Under the pieces are notes generated by a model that was given only the letters and a program-made list of their open reading frames with translations, had not been told where the DNA came from and made no database searches. A stretch of DNA of 64,000 nt. Source: Chaetorhynchus papuensis (Eukaryota; Chordata; Aves; Passeriformes; Rhipiduridae). This document shows, in pieces, positions 14,538 to 28,017 of the stretch; within the stretch, counting starts at the first letter, position 1; each line of letters starts with the position of its first letter. The translations under genes were made by a program, and so were the position numbers. Location: assembly GCA_013396525.1 (NCBI GenBank), contig VWYX01000911.1, positions 248,001 through 312,000 on the forward strand, given 5' to 3'.

Positions 14538-16710
14538 AGAGAAACCCTCCAGAGATGGGTTGTGGGTCTGTTGTCACAGAAGTGAGGCAGTCAGTTTAGA
14601 AGGAATAAGGGCACAAAGGCATCTCGTTTGTGAAGGCTTTTTTGGTTGCTTGCTTTGAGTAAGTAAAGTTTGGGGGATAACGGCCACTGAGACATACAAA
14701 TATGATTTTCTTTAAGGGTGGAATTACTGAGAGGAAGGTGATGATAGACTGTGAAGAATGAATAAATGTTAGAGCTTTCTGACAGAATTGCATAGGAATA
14801 ATCACAGGTTTGGTAGAGCTGGTAGCTGGTGGCTTGAGCTGAATAAGAGGAGGCAAGGCTGAGATGATCATTGCCTGTTATCCAAAAAAAAAAGAGAAGA
14901 CAACAGACAGGACTAGGATGTCTTCTCCTTCAGATTATGTGCTAAAAGAACAGGTGGTTAAGTGAGATGATGACAATGAATAGGGCACAAAATCTGCAAG
15001 AGTAGGTCTTCCCTTACGAGATGTGAGGAAAAAATACATATTTTAAACAATAATTTACTATCGGGGGTGTGATCAGAATCTTAATCTTGAGCGTTTGAGG
15101 TCATTATCTTAAGCTGACAGCTGCATGTAACAGAAGTTCACATGGAAGGTGATTCTGCTCTTCCTTGAAAAATAGACTGAATCTATTATGCCTAGGTAAT
15201 CAGCTTAATTTTCTCTGGTTCCTGCTGGACACCTCTTGTGCTATTAACATTACTTGAGTCACTGGGAGAAGGGTTGGAAAGGTGTTTTGCGGGTTGCTGT
15301 CCCTCGAGTCGTGAGGTGCTGGGAGGCAGCACATGGACTGATGGAAGCCTCTCTGGAACAGAGATTCCTACAGTCCAGGCGCCGAGCTGGAGCCCCAGCT
15401 GGGAAAAGTCACCATATGGTCAAAGCACCAGGCTCTGCCTAGGAAAGCTCTGGGCCTTTTCAGTGAAGAAAAACAATTCCCAAACTTTTTAATGTGGTGG
15501 GCTGCAATGTTTCTCTTCATGAGCACCTACAGAGGTTAGTCTATAACAGGACTCCTTGATTATTTTTCCTGTGTCACCCAGCCTCTGTGCCATCTGAAGA
15601 TGGGGAGAACTGGCCACAGATGTTTCTCTTATTTCTCCTTTTAAATGAATAGTCTTCAAAAGAAAATTACAGGTGGAGAGGGGGAGTCAATTCCAAGTGC
15701 AAACGCTTTTGGTATTTTCAAATTTTAAATGGGTAACCAAAAGTGCAGCTTAAAATTACATATGAGCTGCAGATAGTAAGTACTAAATTTCAGAAGTTAA
15801 CTCTGAAAGCTGGAAACTTCAGCATGTGATGGAACCTGGAACAGTTGGTTGTGTTTCTGGTTCAGATGCAGGAGGCAGGGTTGTCCTAGGCGTAATGTAC
15901 AGTGCTTAAATAGGGTATCATGTTTATCTTCAGAAAGAGAGAGATACTGTGAGATTATATTAAACTAAGAAAACAAACGTATGAGATGCACAGGAACTTT
16001 TTATTAGAGCATTATAAAGGACTTTCTCTGGGTGTAGCAGAAAGGTTCAGTATTGAGCTTTACTGCATGAATTTCATATTGATGCCAAGCTGATCACTTA
16101 ATGCCAAAACCCAAACTCAGACTCGTGTCTGTTCCCCTTCTGGGCTGGATCTGGCTCTCATCTGTTGAGTTAATGTGTGAACAGAGCAAGTGCCCACCAG
16201 CATACATGTCCTTGTGCTGTGTGCATGCACATGTGGCCCTTTGATTCCAGTATCTCTCAAACAAACAAAGAAGTTCTTTTAAGGTTTCAGCTGAAGTTAT
16301 GAAGTTTGGTTTTTTTTAATTATGGCTCTTACTATTGTATCTGTAAATTTTTGCACAAAGTTATTGCTCTGTTATTTTGTTGGCCACTGGTTATTTTAAT
16401 AACACCTGCATTATAGTAAGTGGATTGAATGAAACATCTCAGAAGAATAGAAGAATCATGCCATTGCATATCTGTTGCTGATTCACTGCTGCAATGGGAA
16501 AATCCCATTTCTGTTTTCATATTTTTACCTACAATGTGCAAAGAATGCATTTTCTTACTTTGATTGCAATTTTGACATTTAAAGAAATGCTTGCTGTAAT
16601 GAGGCCTCTGTGTTTTGTTCACTATGAGAACATTTCAAGTTTTTGCATAATTAGAATATTAAGTGACTGTATATCATAGTGTAGAAAACAATTTAATTTT
16701 TGCTTTCATT

Positions 16711-16760
16711 AAAAAAAAAAAACCAAACAAAAAAACCCAAAGCAAAATACAAACCCAATC
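16711..16760. repeat. A-rich tract with CC interruptions
   Basis: Twelve As followed by AACC/AAACCC-type repeats in GAB1 intron 2. Confidence 0.75.
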
Positions 16761-17599
16761 CTAAATGGAAAGTCCCACACTCAGATCTTCTTCTAGGTTG
16801 TACACAAAGCACAGATATATAGGAACTGGTGGAATAAAGAAGCTTTATATAGTGAGGAAGGAAGAAAGGGAAGCTTTTATTATTCTTGTTCAGAAAATGC
16901 TCCTTTTACCTCATTAATTTTATATGATACGAAAATGGTTATGAGATAAAAAGTATAAATTCTAGTGAAGATGAAGCCTATAACTGCTCTTAACAAGCCA
17001 ACTGAGAAAAGATAAAACTCTCGCCCTGTTTTGAGAAAGCTGCTTGTTTAGCTGTACTAAATGCAGGAATTATAAAAACAAAATAGGATTCTTGTTGGAC
17101 TCATTTGCATGTTAAATATTCTGGCTGTTTTTCCACCTCCCAGTTATTTCAAAGCCGTCCGAGTGTCTGAGCTCTGGGAACAAACCAAATGACTTACAAC
17201 GCTCTTTGGTGTGCAGATGACCCCTTCCCTAAAAATCTGCTAGTCCAAAGTGGAGCAAGTTGATGATTTTACTCTTTGAAATCATAATAGGCTGCTGGGA
17301 GAGAAACTTTCCTTCATATCAGCTTCAGAGTACGTGGCTGAAGAGAATATTTGAGGGGGTGCAGATAGGCAAACAGCCTTCATTTGCTCAGTGATGAAAG
17401 CTTTAACATTATTGCTTCCCTTGTAGTCAAATTTGAAATGGCATCAATGCATAAAGCAAATCTGAAGTGCTTTAGACCAAGTTCAGTTTCTCTTAAATCA
17501 GGCATTAGCCCACACTATTTAACACATAGAAAATGCCTGTATGAGGATGAGCTTCACATCAGAAAGTTGGTATTTTAATAGTTAATGCTCTATACACTG

Positions 17600-17660
17600 A
17601 AAAAAACCCCAAAACTCAAACAAACCACACAAACCCCAGTCTCAAACAAACCCCACACAG
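17600..17660. repeat. A/C-rich low-complexity tract
   Basis: AAAACCCCAAAAC and CAAACAAACCCC-type repeats; the complementary strand is G/T-rich. Confidence 0.75.
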
Positions 17661-18183
17661 ACCTGTGGGAGGATCAGGGATTTTATCAAGCATTATCTGT
17701 GTCAAAATAAATGAGGCAACTCATCAGAAGGAAAGTGTCCCTAACGATCCATTAACATTAATGGGCTCCAAATCCTTGCTCAGAGAACAGATCATAAACT
17801 TTCCAGACAGCTGGACAGCTCACCTTTAATATTCAGTAACAATTGAAAGGGAAAGGTTAGGATAGGAACAGAAGGAATCATTGTTATGTCTTTGTAAATC
17901 AGGAAGTGTGTCCCAGACATTTTTTTTTTTTGTGCTTTGTGTGCAGTAGTTAGTTTCCCTTTGCAGGAAAAAAAAGTAGCAGAGCTAGGAAAGGTGAGGG
18001 TAAAGGGAAACCAGATGTGCAATGAAATGGCTCCTGCACCAGGAAAAATTTAAGCAGCACCAACTCGGTAAAACCTACGACAAAGTTGTGTGAAGTTGGG
18101 GATGGGAATTATGAGTAGGAAGCAATTGCTCACTGTTTCTCTGAAGATGGGAGCTGAAATATATCAAATGAGGCTATGAGGCA

Positions 18184-18412
18184 GCAGGTTTAAAAGGAAG
18201 TGGGTTTTCATGTTGTGTGTAATAAGGTGTGGACCTCACTGCCACAGGATGGTAGTAAAGGTCAGAATTACAAAGGCACGCACAGAAATAGGAGAAATTC
18301 AGAGAACTGTGTGTCAGAGGCTGGTCAGCAGAGGCTGTGGAAGCAGCTTCTGCCTTGGGGTGCCCCAGAAGCTGAAGCAGTACATCAGACTTGGTGGATA
18401 CATTGGTCCTCT
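18184..18412 (+). mobile_element. Ancient CR1/L3-type LINE 3' fragment
   Basis: CAGGTTTAAAAGGAAGTGGG, then GTGTGGACCTCACTGCCACA and GGATGGTAGTAAAGGTCA, match the well-known 3' region of old amniote CR1/L3 elements. Further on, ATCAGACTTGGTGGATACATTGG-like sequence fits their terminal segment (quoted only in part). Strongly diverged and 3' biased, as usual for LINE relics. Confidence 0.55.
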
Positions 18413-19105
18413 TTCAAAATTCTTGATTTTATTTTTCCCTGGAAAGTTACCCTTGAGTCTTGCCGCTCTTCCTGGGAACGCTAGTGCATGGTCTGTTTAA
18501 TTGCATCAGGTCACGTAGGCATCTTACGGTGTACCTGTTGGGCTCTCCTGACTGCATGAGGGCTGACTGACACACCCATCTTCCCTGGAAGCCCCAGGGA
18601 TATCCTGTTTGATTTCTTTTTTCCCCTCCTGTGAACTTGGCACTGAGCAGTTCCAATGACATGAAGGTTGGTGTAGCCAGGGACCAGGAATGGGGTGGGG
18701 CCTGTGCTACAGGGAAGCTCTTGAGGATCTCGTCTCCAAGTGTGGTCAAAGAATAACGTATTTGGCAGAAAACCTTTCTTCCCCACTCTTACTGGTGCAT
18801 AAATTTACTTGTGTTCCTCAGTTAGGCAGGGGACAGGGCAGAGTGCTGCTTGTCTTTTCTCCCACTGCCACTTTTCCAGGAGCAAGAAGTACATTCCTGG
18901 TAGGTCCATTCAGGCGCTTCCCTGTTCCTGCTGTTGAACCCCAGCATTAGGGGAATCAAGAAACATTAGTAGGTGCCTCAAAAAGGCTCCTTCAAGCTCT
19001 TGAATTTCCTAAATGATAGAAAATTGTTCATGTTTTATATTTCAGCATGTAGAAAATAAACTACTTCTTTTGTAGCTTTTGCATCCAAATACTGTTGTAA
19101 TTGAA

Positions 19106-19176
19106 AAGAAAAAAGAAGTGACTCTAGAATATACATAAATAGGAAGAGCATAGGAATTATAAAGACAAGGGTATTT
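19106..19176 (+). repeat. Direct repeat copy A (~70 bp)
   Basis: Shares about 80 percent identity by eye with 20039-20105, including TAGAATATACAT, ATAGGAAG and AAAGA.AAGG blocks in the same order. It is 0.93 kb from its partner in GAB1 intron 2. I do not recognise the family. Confidence 0.7.
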
Positions 19177-20038
19177 AAGTAAACATTGGCTATTTTAAAT
19201 AACGCTTCTCAGGGAACAATTAATGTAATGAATTTTATCTTTTTTTCCCCATTTTTCTAAACCATAGGACATAGTCAGGAATTTTTAGGAATATATGTTT
19301 CAAGAAATGTAATGTAATATTATGAATTATAAACGTCTCTATACTATTATTTATCTGACCTGGGTGCATCAATTTATTTTTATGTGTGTGATCCCTGGAT
19401 ACAGTCTGGTTTTTCCTTTCTTCTGCTAACTAGTTTGATGAATAGGTTAGCCACAACCCTTTATAATAACTTTTTTTAGGCTATCCTACCTTTTCAGGTA
19501 GGTTGAGTTGAGGAATTTTCATACACCTAGACTTCTTCCACCCACATGGGTGTGGTGGGATTTAATTTCTGAGCCTGTTTAAGTACCATGGGAGTTCAAA
19601 GCAAGTGCTGCTATTTCTATTTCCACGTCTAAATCGCTCGTACCCGGTGTACACAGAACTGGAAGCAGGAGGGCTGTGTTCTGGGCTGCTCATCTGGTTT
19701 TTCCCAGGGTAGTGCTGGGAAGCATAAGCTGAATGAAGCTACTTTGTAGGGCATACCTGGCCTGTAAGCCTGGCAGGAGCAGGAGCACTGGATAATAATA
19801 TGTTCATTTAAACAATGCTAATAATCAGCGTCCATTCTTGGGATGTGCAAATTGGAATGTACAATGAGTTGCAAGTACAAGGGAGCCTTGATAATTGGGA
19901 AATAGTTTGCTTAATTATGTTGTTCTTTGTCAATGTGTCATTAAAACAATGAAAAAGTCAAATGATTGTTTAATGTTTGATGGTGCCGATATTTTCTAGT
20001 CTCCCAGATAATTTAATAGTCTGGATACATGTATTTGG

Positions 20039-20105
20039 AAGAAAAAAGTAACTTTAGAATATACATGGATAGGAAGTGGATAAGAATTAGAAAGATAAGG
20101 TTATT
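20039..20105 (+). repeat. Direct repeat copy B (~67 bp)
   Basis: Partner of 19106-19176. It is followed directly by the A/C-rich tract at 20108, which could be a decayed tail of a dispersed element. Confidence 0.7.
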
Positions 20106-20107
20106 TT

Positions 20108-20206
20108 AAAAAAAACCCACAGTACCTCCTCTCCCCCCACCCCAAAAGAAACCCAAACTAAGCCAAAACAAAAAAAGAAAAGAAAACCAAAACCAAACCC
20201 AATCAC
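20108..20206. repeat. Long A/C-rich low-complexity tract
   Basis: Nearly 100 bp composed almost only of A and C in AAACCC, CCCCAC and AAAACC blocks. Confidence 0.8.
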
Positions 20207-20840
20207 AACTGCTTCAGTTATTGCACAAAAATAAAAACTTAGGGTTGTAATCAGGGGGCTTAGTGGAACTTGTTAACTGTTGTACCTTTGCAATATTTTT
20301 GTAGTTGTAAGGTATCTTCCATTGCAAAAGCAGCAGTTTTTCTGTTGATTTTCAGATATTGAGAGTGGCCAGGTCTTGCCTGGTGACTAATCTCAAACAC
20401 TGAAGTGACCTTGGTCAAAAAGGAATGAATACTTGCAAGTGCTGACTCAGGTTGCCATATTCAAGTAATAACTTATGGGCCTTTGTCTGCTCTTGATTAA
20501 AACAACAGATTTGTGTTTTTAGCTGTATTACTGCAGCTGTCAGCATCTTTGTTCTTTCTGTGGCCAGAAAGCAGGTTAAATAAGTCATTAAATAAAGCAG
20601 AACCTCTGTTTCCAAGGCTTACTTAAGAAATTGATTGCAGTTTGAAAATATGAAGATTGATATATGAATATAAATACCCTGAAACAAATGTTAGCATCCA
20701 GATGTTGTCATGTCCATCAATTTCACAAATTTGAACTAAAACCTGAGATTTTTCGCATCCTCTCTTAATAATTTTCTTTTCTTAATGTTGAAAAACTATT
20801 CCTTCACTGGGTAAAGAATTCTTTGCTTCTGTGTTTGCAG

Positions 20841-21054
20841 ATGCTGTGAAGCCCCCAGTTAGTTCTTTACAACCATCTGCTGAGTTACCCTTGCCCATCA
20901 GCACTTCACCGCCTTCCATGCAAGCAGAATCTTCCCTTCCTTCTCCTTACCGGCTTATTAATGTCCCCCCTCTGGAGTCTTCCTCTGGTCAAGAAGATCC
21001 TCAAGACTACTTACTGCTAATAAACTGTCAAAGTAAAAAACCTGAACCTATGAG
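20841..21054 (+). CDS. GAB1: GAB1 exon 3: linker after the PH domain
   Basis: This exon encodes residues 123-193 and two bases of codon 194. It is recognised by the conserved stretch EDPQDYLLLINCQSKKPEP, which matches human GAB1 with few changes, preceded by a proline- and serine-rich linker. It follows the PH domain and leads into the tyrosine-rich central region; no folded domain is expected here. The acceptor is TTTGCAG and the donor GTAGGT. The length of 214 nt keeps the frame: AT completes Asp123, and AG plus A from exon 4 makes Arg194. The first part (residues 124-165) is more diverged from mammals than the second, as expected for a disordered linker. Confidence 0.97.
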
Positions 21055-24000
21055 GTAGGTGACTTTTGTTTCTTAATAACACTTCTTTGTATTACAGGCC
21101 AAGAATATTTGTGTTAAAAGCATTTTTTTATTGCCGAGACATTGAGCATTTGGATGCACAGGATCTACCTGGGGAAGCTGCCAGTAACTCTTCCTTCTTT
21201 TCTTTCCATGCATTAAACCTTTTGCTGCAATAGTAAGTTTTTGATCAGTGCTAGATCCATATTGCATTCTCCAAAAGTGTGGACAGCAATTGCCAACAGA
21301 AATATCACAGTAATGCAGCAATCCAAGCATTTGATTGTAGCTTGGAGTAGTGCATGTCACAGAGCAGAGAAGTGCCCTTTCTTTTGCCACAATCTGGTGT
21401 GCTTAGTCCAGTTTAGGACTAGATAAAGCTGGAGGAATTTAGCCTTTCTCCCTCCTGGCATTTGGTGCCCCAGTTTTGCCTGTTAAAGCTTTCATGGAAG
21501 GGGTTTAAAAAACATGCTGATTTTATTATCACCTGCCAGGTTACCACATCACTGATCGCAATACCACTGATCTTCAAGTGGTATTTGTTTACTATTACTA
21601 GCATGGTTCAGACTCTCAAACAATAGAAAAACCAATTATTTTATGATAACTAAGAATGCAGAGGCTGAAACTACTCAGTTTCCATATCCATTTCAGCTTT
21701 TTCCAAATAACAGATATTTAAAAGGAAGGTCAAATAAGCTTTATTTTTTACAGAATAAAGAGTACCTACACAGTCAGTTCTCTAAAGAAATGTGCAATAG
21801 GAAGTTTGAAAGCAAAATTTAGAACTTCTACCGAATTAAATCTCTATTTCTCCAACTGCTACTTCTAAAATAAATGCACAGCACCTCCTGCATGAGAGGA
21901 TATGATATTCATGGTATCTGCCTGGGAAATATCACTGTGGTTTGCCAGAGTGGATCATGGTGGCCATTCCTAGAGCAGGCTGCCCAGGGACATACTGGAA
22001 TCTCTGTCCTCTTTAAAAAAAGTGATTTAAAAGAACCACAAATGAACTTGACTGGACAAGCTCCTGAGGAGCCTTACCTGATTTTGAAGGGTTTGCTTAG
22101 AGGTATTGGAAAAGCTGAACAGATAATGTCCAGAGGTCCCTTCCAACCTTGAGCATTCTGTAGGAGAACCTTATAAATCCCTCTGGCAAGCTTCTTTTCT
22201 TCAGTAATTTCAAATAAAATCTGCCAGGGTACTTCCAGAAAAATAAACAAAACATCATATTCTTTTTGTGATTACAGACAAATACGTGGAAGGCTGAGGA
22301 AAGCTTCCTTTGAGAGTGTTTTCTTGAGTATTTCACAGGCTTCCTTAGGCCATGCCTTTTAGCAGCAGTGCCTTCTGCATCAACACCTTGATGCTCTGCC
22401 AGTTTTCCTGTGCCATGTGTTCTGCACTCCCTTGGCATTTTTATCTTGCTCTGTTGTGCCTGAGGAGTTTCCGGCTCCATTTACTGATGATTATGTGGTA
22501 GAAAAGTATCCACCCTTTACAGTCTTCCTTCTAAAACAAGGGAGTGAGCCTACAGTTCCCCCAGAGTATGGAATGTGCAGGTTACAGGCAGCATGGTGTG
22601 CCCCAGGACCTCCTGCAGGAGAAGGGGAAACCCAGTGTAAAAGGTTTCAGTGTTTAGTGACGTTCAGAAGCTGATAGGGCCCAGGAGGTATGGCAGTGTT
22701 CCTGCCAAAAGCTTTTAAGTTTGGTTTCACTTCCAGAGCAGCTTGGCAGAGGAATTGACTTGGATTTCAGTGCCCTGGCCCGTCAGAAATGTATCTGAGT
22801 GCCCGTTTGCTTCTGCGAGGGACAGGCTCAGAGCAGAGTTTTACCACCACAACATGAAGGTGTTTTTAGGAATTATGAAGGCTGGGATGTGTAATTGACT
22901 TTCTGAGCTGACTTCCACAGTTATGTGATGTGTGGGTTAAGTAAAGACTGAGAAGACCATAGAAGGGGGCACAAAATATGGCAAAGTACGGAGTCCACGA
23001 TTAGCCTGCAAAATTTCTCGAGGAAGTCACTGGTGACACAGGGGAGAAGGTACTGGCCAAGGCAAAAGGTCCAGTGGAGATAAAATGCCTAGTGAACTGA
23101 AAGAACGGAACGAAATCTTTGGGAGTTTAGAGATTGTTTAAATAAATGATGGTTTTATAGGAATATTTGAAGACATTAGCATTGTGATCACTTGGATATT
23201 ATATGGGCTTAGTTTATTTTATGTAACTAAATAGCTGTGTCCTTTCATTAAAAAGGCTGTAATAATGAAAATTCAGAGTAACAGTCTTGCTGGACTTTCA
23301 GTTCTACCTAAAAGGACTGCCTATGTTTTATGTCTGGTAAAGTAGGTGAGCTGCTGGATTTGGGCCAGAGTATAGAGCATACAGACAATTTCCTATGGAA
23401 TGAGAGCTTTGTGTATCTGTGTAGCACATTACTAAGATGATTAGTAAGAGGGGACTCTACCCCAATCCACATTCTTACAGGCAAAGAAAAAAACCAAAAT
23501 GGCTGCATCATTTTCCTATTAATTTCCAGGCTTGGAACAATTTATCTGTGTATTTCATACAGACTTGGTGTAAAGTGCAAGGCTTAATAGCTGTATTTAA
23601 ACAGGCAGGTACTGTTACTTAAATGGTGATTTTGATGATGTTTACCCTTTAGACTTAAAAGTTTCCAATATGCAGAGAGAACATTTTTTGTTCTGATTCT
23701 GCATGTTACTTTACAGGTACTCTGGGAACCACTGAATTTTATTTCAAGGCTTTGAGGTTCTTTTCTGGATGAGATGGGTAACTGAAACATAGAAGTATCT
23801 GAGTTGCCTCTTTGGGATTTCTGAGAATTGTAGTGTTTCAGACTTCGCATTCATTACAGTGTCATAGAGTGCACCACATGCTGTTGTGAGAATGCCTTGG
23901 ATGCAGCAATTGCAGCTGTAACAATCATGCAGTATTTCGTCTAAAATAGTTTTATGCTCTAATCGCTTCTGACTTGAGAAAGAGCATTGTTTCACTGTAG

Positions 24001-27000
24001 CATTCAGTGAGATTTCTAAGGTTTGTATTTGGATCCTAGATAAGAAAATGCAGCCGAACACTGCTTCCAAATCCCTTATTGTTCTGGCTCATTCGAGAGG
24101 TGTATTGAAATACTAAATGCTGTCTTCCTCATCTTTCCTATGTGTATGAACCAGCCAAGGGTCACCCTTTCTCTCAGAAGAAGGGCAGGAATACCTGCTA
24201 TTAGAAGACTTTGAAAGTAAAAAGATTCCACTGCAGTGAGTGAACAGTAGCCATTCTTGGAACACGTGTGAGAAATTAATCACAGAGCCATTAACTTGCC
24301 TGAAAATATTGTTCGTTTGAGACTTGTCTTGCATGGTGTTCTGTGAGTTTTAACAGAAAAACTATGTAACTTTGGCTTCCATTTTCTGTAAAGAGAGAGC
24401 TGGTTGTTATTTATTTTTATGTCTATCCTTTTTTTTCTATGCTTGCTGTTGCTGTCCCAGATTGCTGGCACACAAGAGCAGTTTTGCTGCCATTTTGTTC
24501 ATAATATTCTGTTTAATCAGTCGTATTGATTCCTGCAGATGGGAAAAGAATCAGCTGAAAAGGATGAGTGGTCAAGCCAAGCCCGAACACCTTATTTGCA
24601 AAAATGAGATGATTACCCCTCAGACTAAAACACTTTATAAACCCTCTTCCTGGGTCTCTGTTAATAAATGGTTTTTAGTATGTGGAGGCTGGCCTTTTAC
24701 TGGGCTCCCCTTGCCTCACTGCCCCACTTCCTCTCCATGCAACCTTAATGCCCAGTCCTTGTGGATCAGCAGGCTGGGCAGTTTTCTTTTCTTGGTATGT
24801 GGAAAGAGATGTCCAGTCCTAGCACTGACTAAGGGATGCCCACATGTGATAACACTGAATTCATGTCACAGTCATCCTCTGCTTATAAAGTGAGGAGTTA
24901 TCATTGTGTTACATCCAGCTTTGCCATTATTTTAAACTGAGGTGTAAAAACCCTTTAATACTTATTGTAATAACCATTCGTTAATGGAATATTTAAGCCA
25001 ATTGATTTTTTTATTGAGCTGTACTAAAGGGAAAAATTAAAATTCCTGAAGTACAGAAGTCATTAAAAAAAAGCCCCAAACCAGGAGTAGTCTGTTCCTG
25101 TCAACTATGCACTATGCGTTTTCAGAATTGTATGTGGTGTTCTTATCATGATCAGTGGTTAATGCTGACTTTTGAAAATAGTTAAAATTCAGAGGCTGAA
25201 TTCCCTGTCTTCATTTTGGCATAAACTGCTTTCTTTGTTTCAGAGTGTCTTCAAACTTTCAGTCATGCAATATCAGATTGTTTACAGCCCATTCATATTT
25301 GGAAAACTATTTCAGTAGACTAAGATATTGATTCCAAAAGACTACTTCTAAAATTGTGAATTAAATCAGCTATGCCTTCTTGTAATAAGAAATGTAAGCT
25401 GCTGCCATCAGCTAAGCAAATGACAGACTTGGCTGCCTCATGTGCCATGGTTTTTAAAAGTCTTCTGTTTGCACAATTGCTTGTGGTCAAGAAAGAAGAA
25501 GCATCATTCACTTAAATCCAGAAAAACTCCTATATTTAAAAAAGATAGCATTTGTTACTTGCATTTCATGGGTAATCCTGAGGCACTGGCCTTGTAAATG
25601 TGCTGTTGTTGCATTTTGAGTTTTGGTTATATATTCCTGCATGGTTTTGTAAGATAAATGTATTGTTTATGTTTTATTCCTGTAGTTGTAGAATTTTTTT
25701 CATTTTAAAGTATATCCTAGTGAACTGGAACTAGTAATTTTGGTTCTGCAATTGATTGTCACTGTCCACTCTCTAGACTGCCCACTTTATTTTTATAGTA
25801 TAAAAAATAGAGATCCAAATCCTTGCCATATTTCTCATGTGAAAAATGGTTGACTTTTTCTGGGATTTTGGTCTAAATGGATATCATAGGACTAGGAGAG
25901 TACATCTATAAAGTGAGGAACTCCTGAATCAATCCTTTGAATAAAGAGGAAGGGCAGCAGGGGCTGAGTTCAGAGTGCTCACAATTTATTATGCACTCTG
26001 TAACCTCATGTGCTTCCTTCAGTCCTATGTGCTCTATTTTTTCAAGTGTTTTAAACTTCCAGTGGTTCATTCACAAATTTTTGGAGCTCTCAGGCAAAGG
26101 GAGTAAACTGTTAACAAACAAGAGAAACATATATTCATGGTCAGCATCATAAGGAATATAGGAAGTTTCACTTCCTTGGTTGTGCCAAGAATAAATAATG
26201 AGAAAATTCTCTTCTTTTTCGGGGGGTCGATTAAACTAGATGAAGATTAACATTCAGAGTTACCTACAAACCAGTTCTGACCAGTGACAGAACTGAAATC
26301 TATGTTTAACATAGTAACCAGAGCAAAATTACTGTACTTTTTCTAATGGAAAAAATGCTAAAACAGTAAGAGTAAGCTGATAGGAGAAGTTGATAAAATT
26401 GAAGTGAGAACTGTCATAAGCCTCTTGTCCTGATGGAAGATTGTATCTCTGCTGTTAAGCAGAACAAAAACCAGCTGGTGAGGTGAATGACATTTTTCTT
26501 GAGTGCAGACGTCCATTCCAAGTGATCATGTTGGTTCCCCTGATAGCTGGCAGAGAGGCACTTTGGGAGTGATTCATCGGGTTTAGATGGATATCTAAGA
26601 ACAGATTGTGTTTCACACAGGCTCCATTTCTCCAATGACTGAAATGGGAACCTAAATGAATAGCTAAACTGGATTCCTTTTTCCTCAGGTTGCCAGAACC
26701 CTGGGAGATAAATCCAGCTGTCCCTTAAGAAAGTTTTGTACAAACATACTGACAAATGAAATGTGAATAATAAATATTGGTTGTGATCACTTTGAGGTGG
26801 ACAGCCTGTTAAATAAAGGGGAAAATGCTTCTTATGGTAGTCAGTATAATTTATTCATGTATTTTATTCCTCAAAAGTTTTGGAACTGTGTGGTCCAGTT
26901 GCTTAATAGAACTTACTAAGAGCTGTATAGCAGGTATTCATTGATACAAATGCATGCTGAAATATTTACATATGCATGTATAAATTAACACAATGTTATG

Positions 27001-28017
27001 GTATTGAGGTAATGAAAATAGGAAATATCATGGTATGTTTGATCAAAAAGTGTATGGACTTCCTTAACTACACCACTAACATCTCCAGTGTTAGTGTTTT
27101 GCCACTGTCTTGACTTTCATTTAAGCAAGGAGCCAGACTGATAACAGAATTTGTCTGCCTAGAGCACAGTAAATGGGGAGGTTTACAAAGGAAATAAAAT
27201 GATTATAATGTGGTTACTTTCCATGTAAGTTTACTGGTAGTGGTTAGTACCAGTACTAACGAGGGCTGTTCTCATAAAAGAATTTCCTGAGAAATCAAAA
27301 GTAAACTTCTCTGCAGCTTTATCTAACAACATTGCCTTCATTTGCATTCAAGACAAAAGCTCTCTGTTGCACAGGCAACCTATGGATTTTTTTTCCCTCA
27401 AAGAACATGCTATTTTCCTCCTATTTATGATCTTATCCCTTATTTCTCTTTTCCTTACGTATTTCAAATGAGTCTTACATGGTCAGTATAACTTCAGGCA
27501 AGCATGTATTGGGGTTACAAACAGTCATATTTTTTCCTCATAACATTTTGTTCATAATGATTAGAACTAGCAAGTGCTGCAAATCCAAGAATTGAACATC
27601 TTATTTTTACCTTTAACAAAGCAAGTAAAGTGCTGCTAGTTTGCAGCATGGGTTAAATAAAAAAGAATTAAAAAACCTCCAGCCCCAAAACAAACTCAGC
27701 TTCAAACTGGCATCATGAAAATCACTTGCTTTATGAAACATCAACCTGTTGTGGAGCTGTTGGTAAAGCTCCACAATTGTGCTATGTATTTCACATGCAT
27801 GGATTTGTATGGATGTAGCTACTTAGGATCCTTGGGTACTACTGTTTGTTTAATAATTAAGTTCCTGCATCTCATTTAAAAAAAATAAAAATTAAAAATT
27901 GGAAGACACTGGTAGACTTTTTTGTTGGTTACATGATAAACATTGTGTTTATGATTTGCAATGTTTGTTTTTCCCTGTGTGTTCATCAACGTTCTAATCT
28001 CGCAATCTCACATGTAG
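21055..28017 (+). other. GAB1: GAB1 intron 3
   Basis: This 7-kb intron contains one recognisable element, a diverged CR1 LINE 3' end on the + strand (about 21960-22165). The longest open frame (24372-24893) starts at TTG, not ATG, has a low-complexity hydrophobic beginning and no recognised homology, and I treat it as chance. The rest is AT-rich with no further signal. Confidence 0.85.
21960..22165 (+). mobile_element. CR1 LINE 3' end
   Basis: CATTCCTAGAGCAGGCTGCC near the start and AGAGGTCCCTTCCAACCTTG then CATTCTGT at the end are diagnostic of the avian CR1 3' region, in forward orientation. It is diverged and 5' truncated. The adjacent open frames on both strands derive from it. Confidence 0.8.

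Larger units (their letters stand above)
10321..20840 (+). other. GAB1: GAB1 intron 2
   Basis: This 10.5-kb intron runs from GTAAGT to TTTGCAG. It is AT-rich and no coding segment is supported. It holds a 13-bp perfect inverted repeat with a loop of about 90 nt (14423-14435 and 14525-14537), A/C-rich tracts (16711-16760, 17600-17660, 20108-20206), an old CR1/L3-type LINE fragment (about 18184-18412), and a 70-bp direct repeat (19106-19176 and 20039-20105). A slightly GC-richer patch at about 11290-11530 is open on both strands but resembles no known gene. Confidence 0.85.

Noticed and set aside
22097..22480. 127-residue antisense open frame
   Set aside because: It overlaps the CR1 fragment and has no reverse-transcriptase or other domain.
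24372..24893. 173-residue open frame in GAB1 intron 3
   Set aside because: It starts at TTG, has a low-complexity hydrophobic beginning, lacks any recognised domain and lies wholly within an intron.
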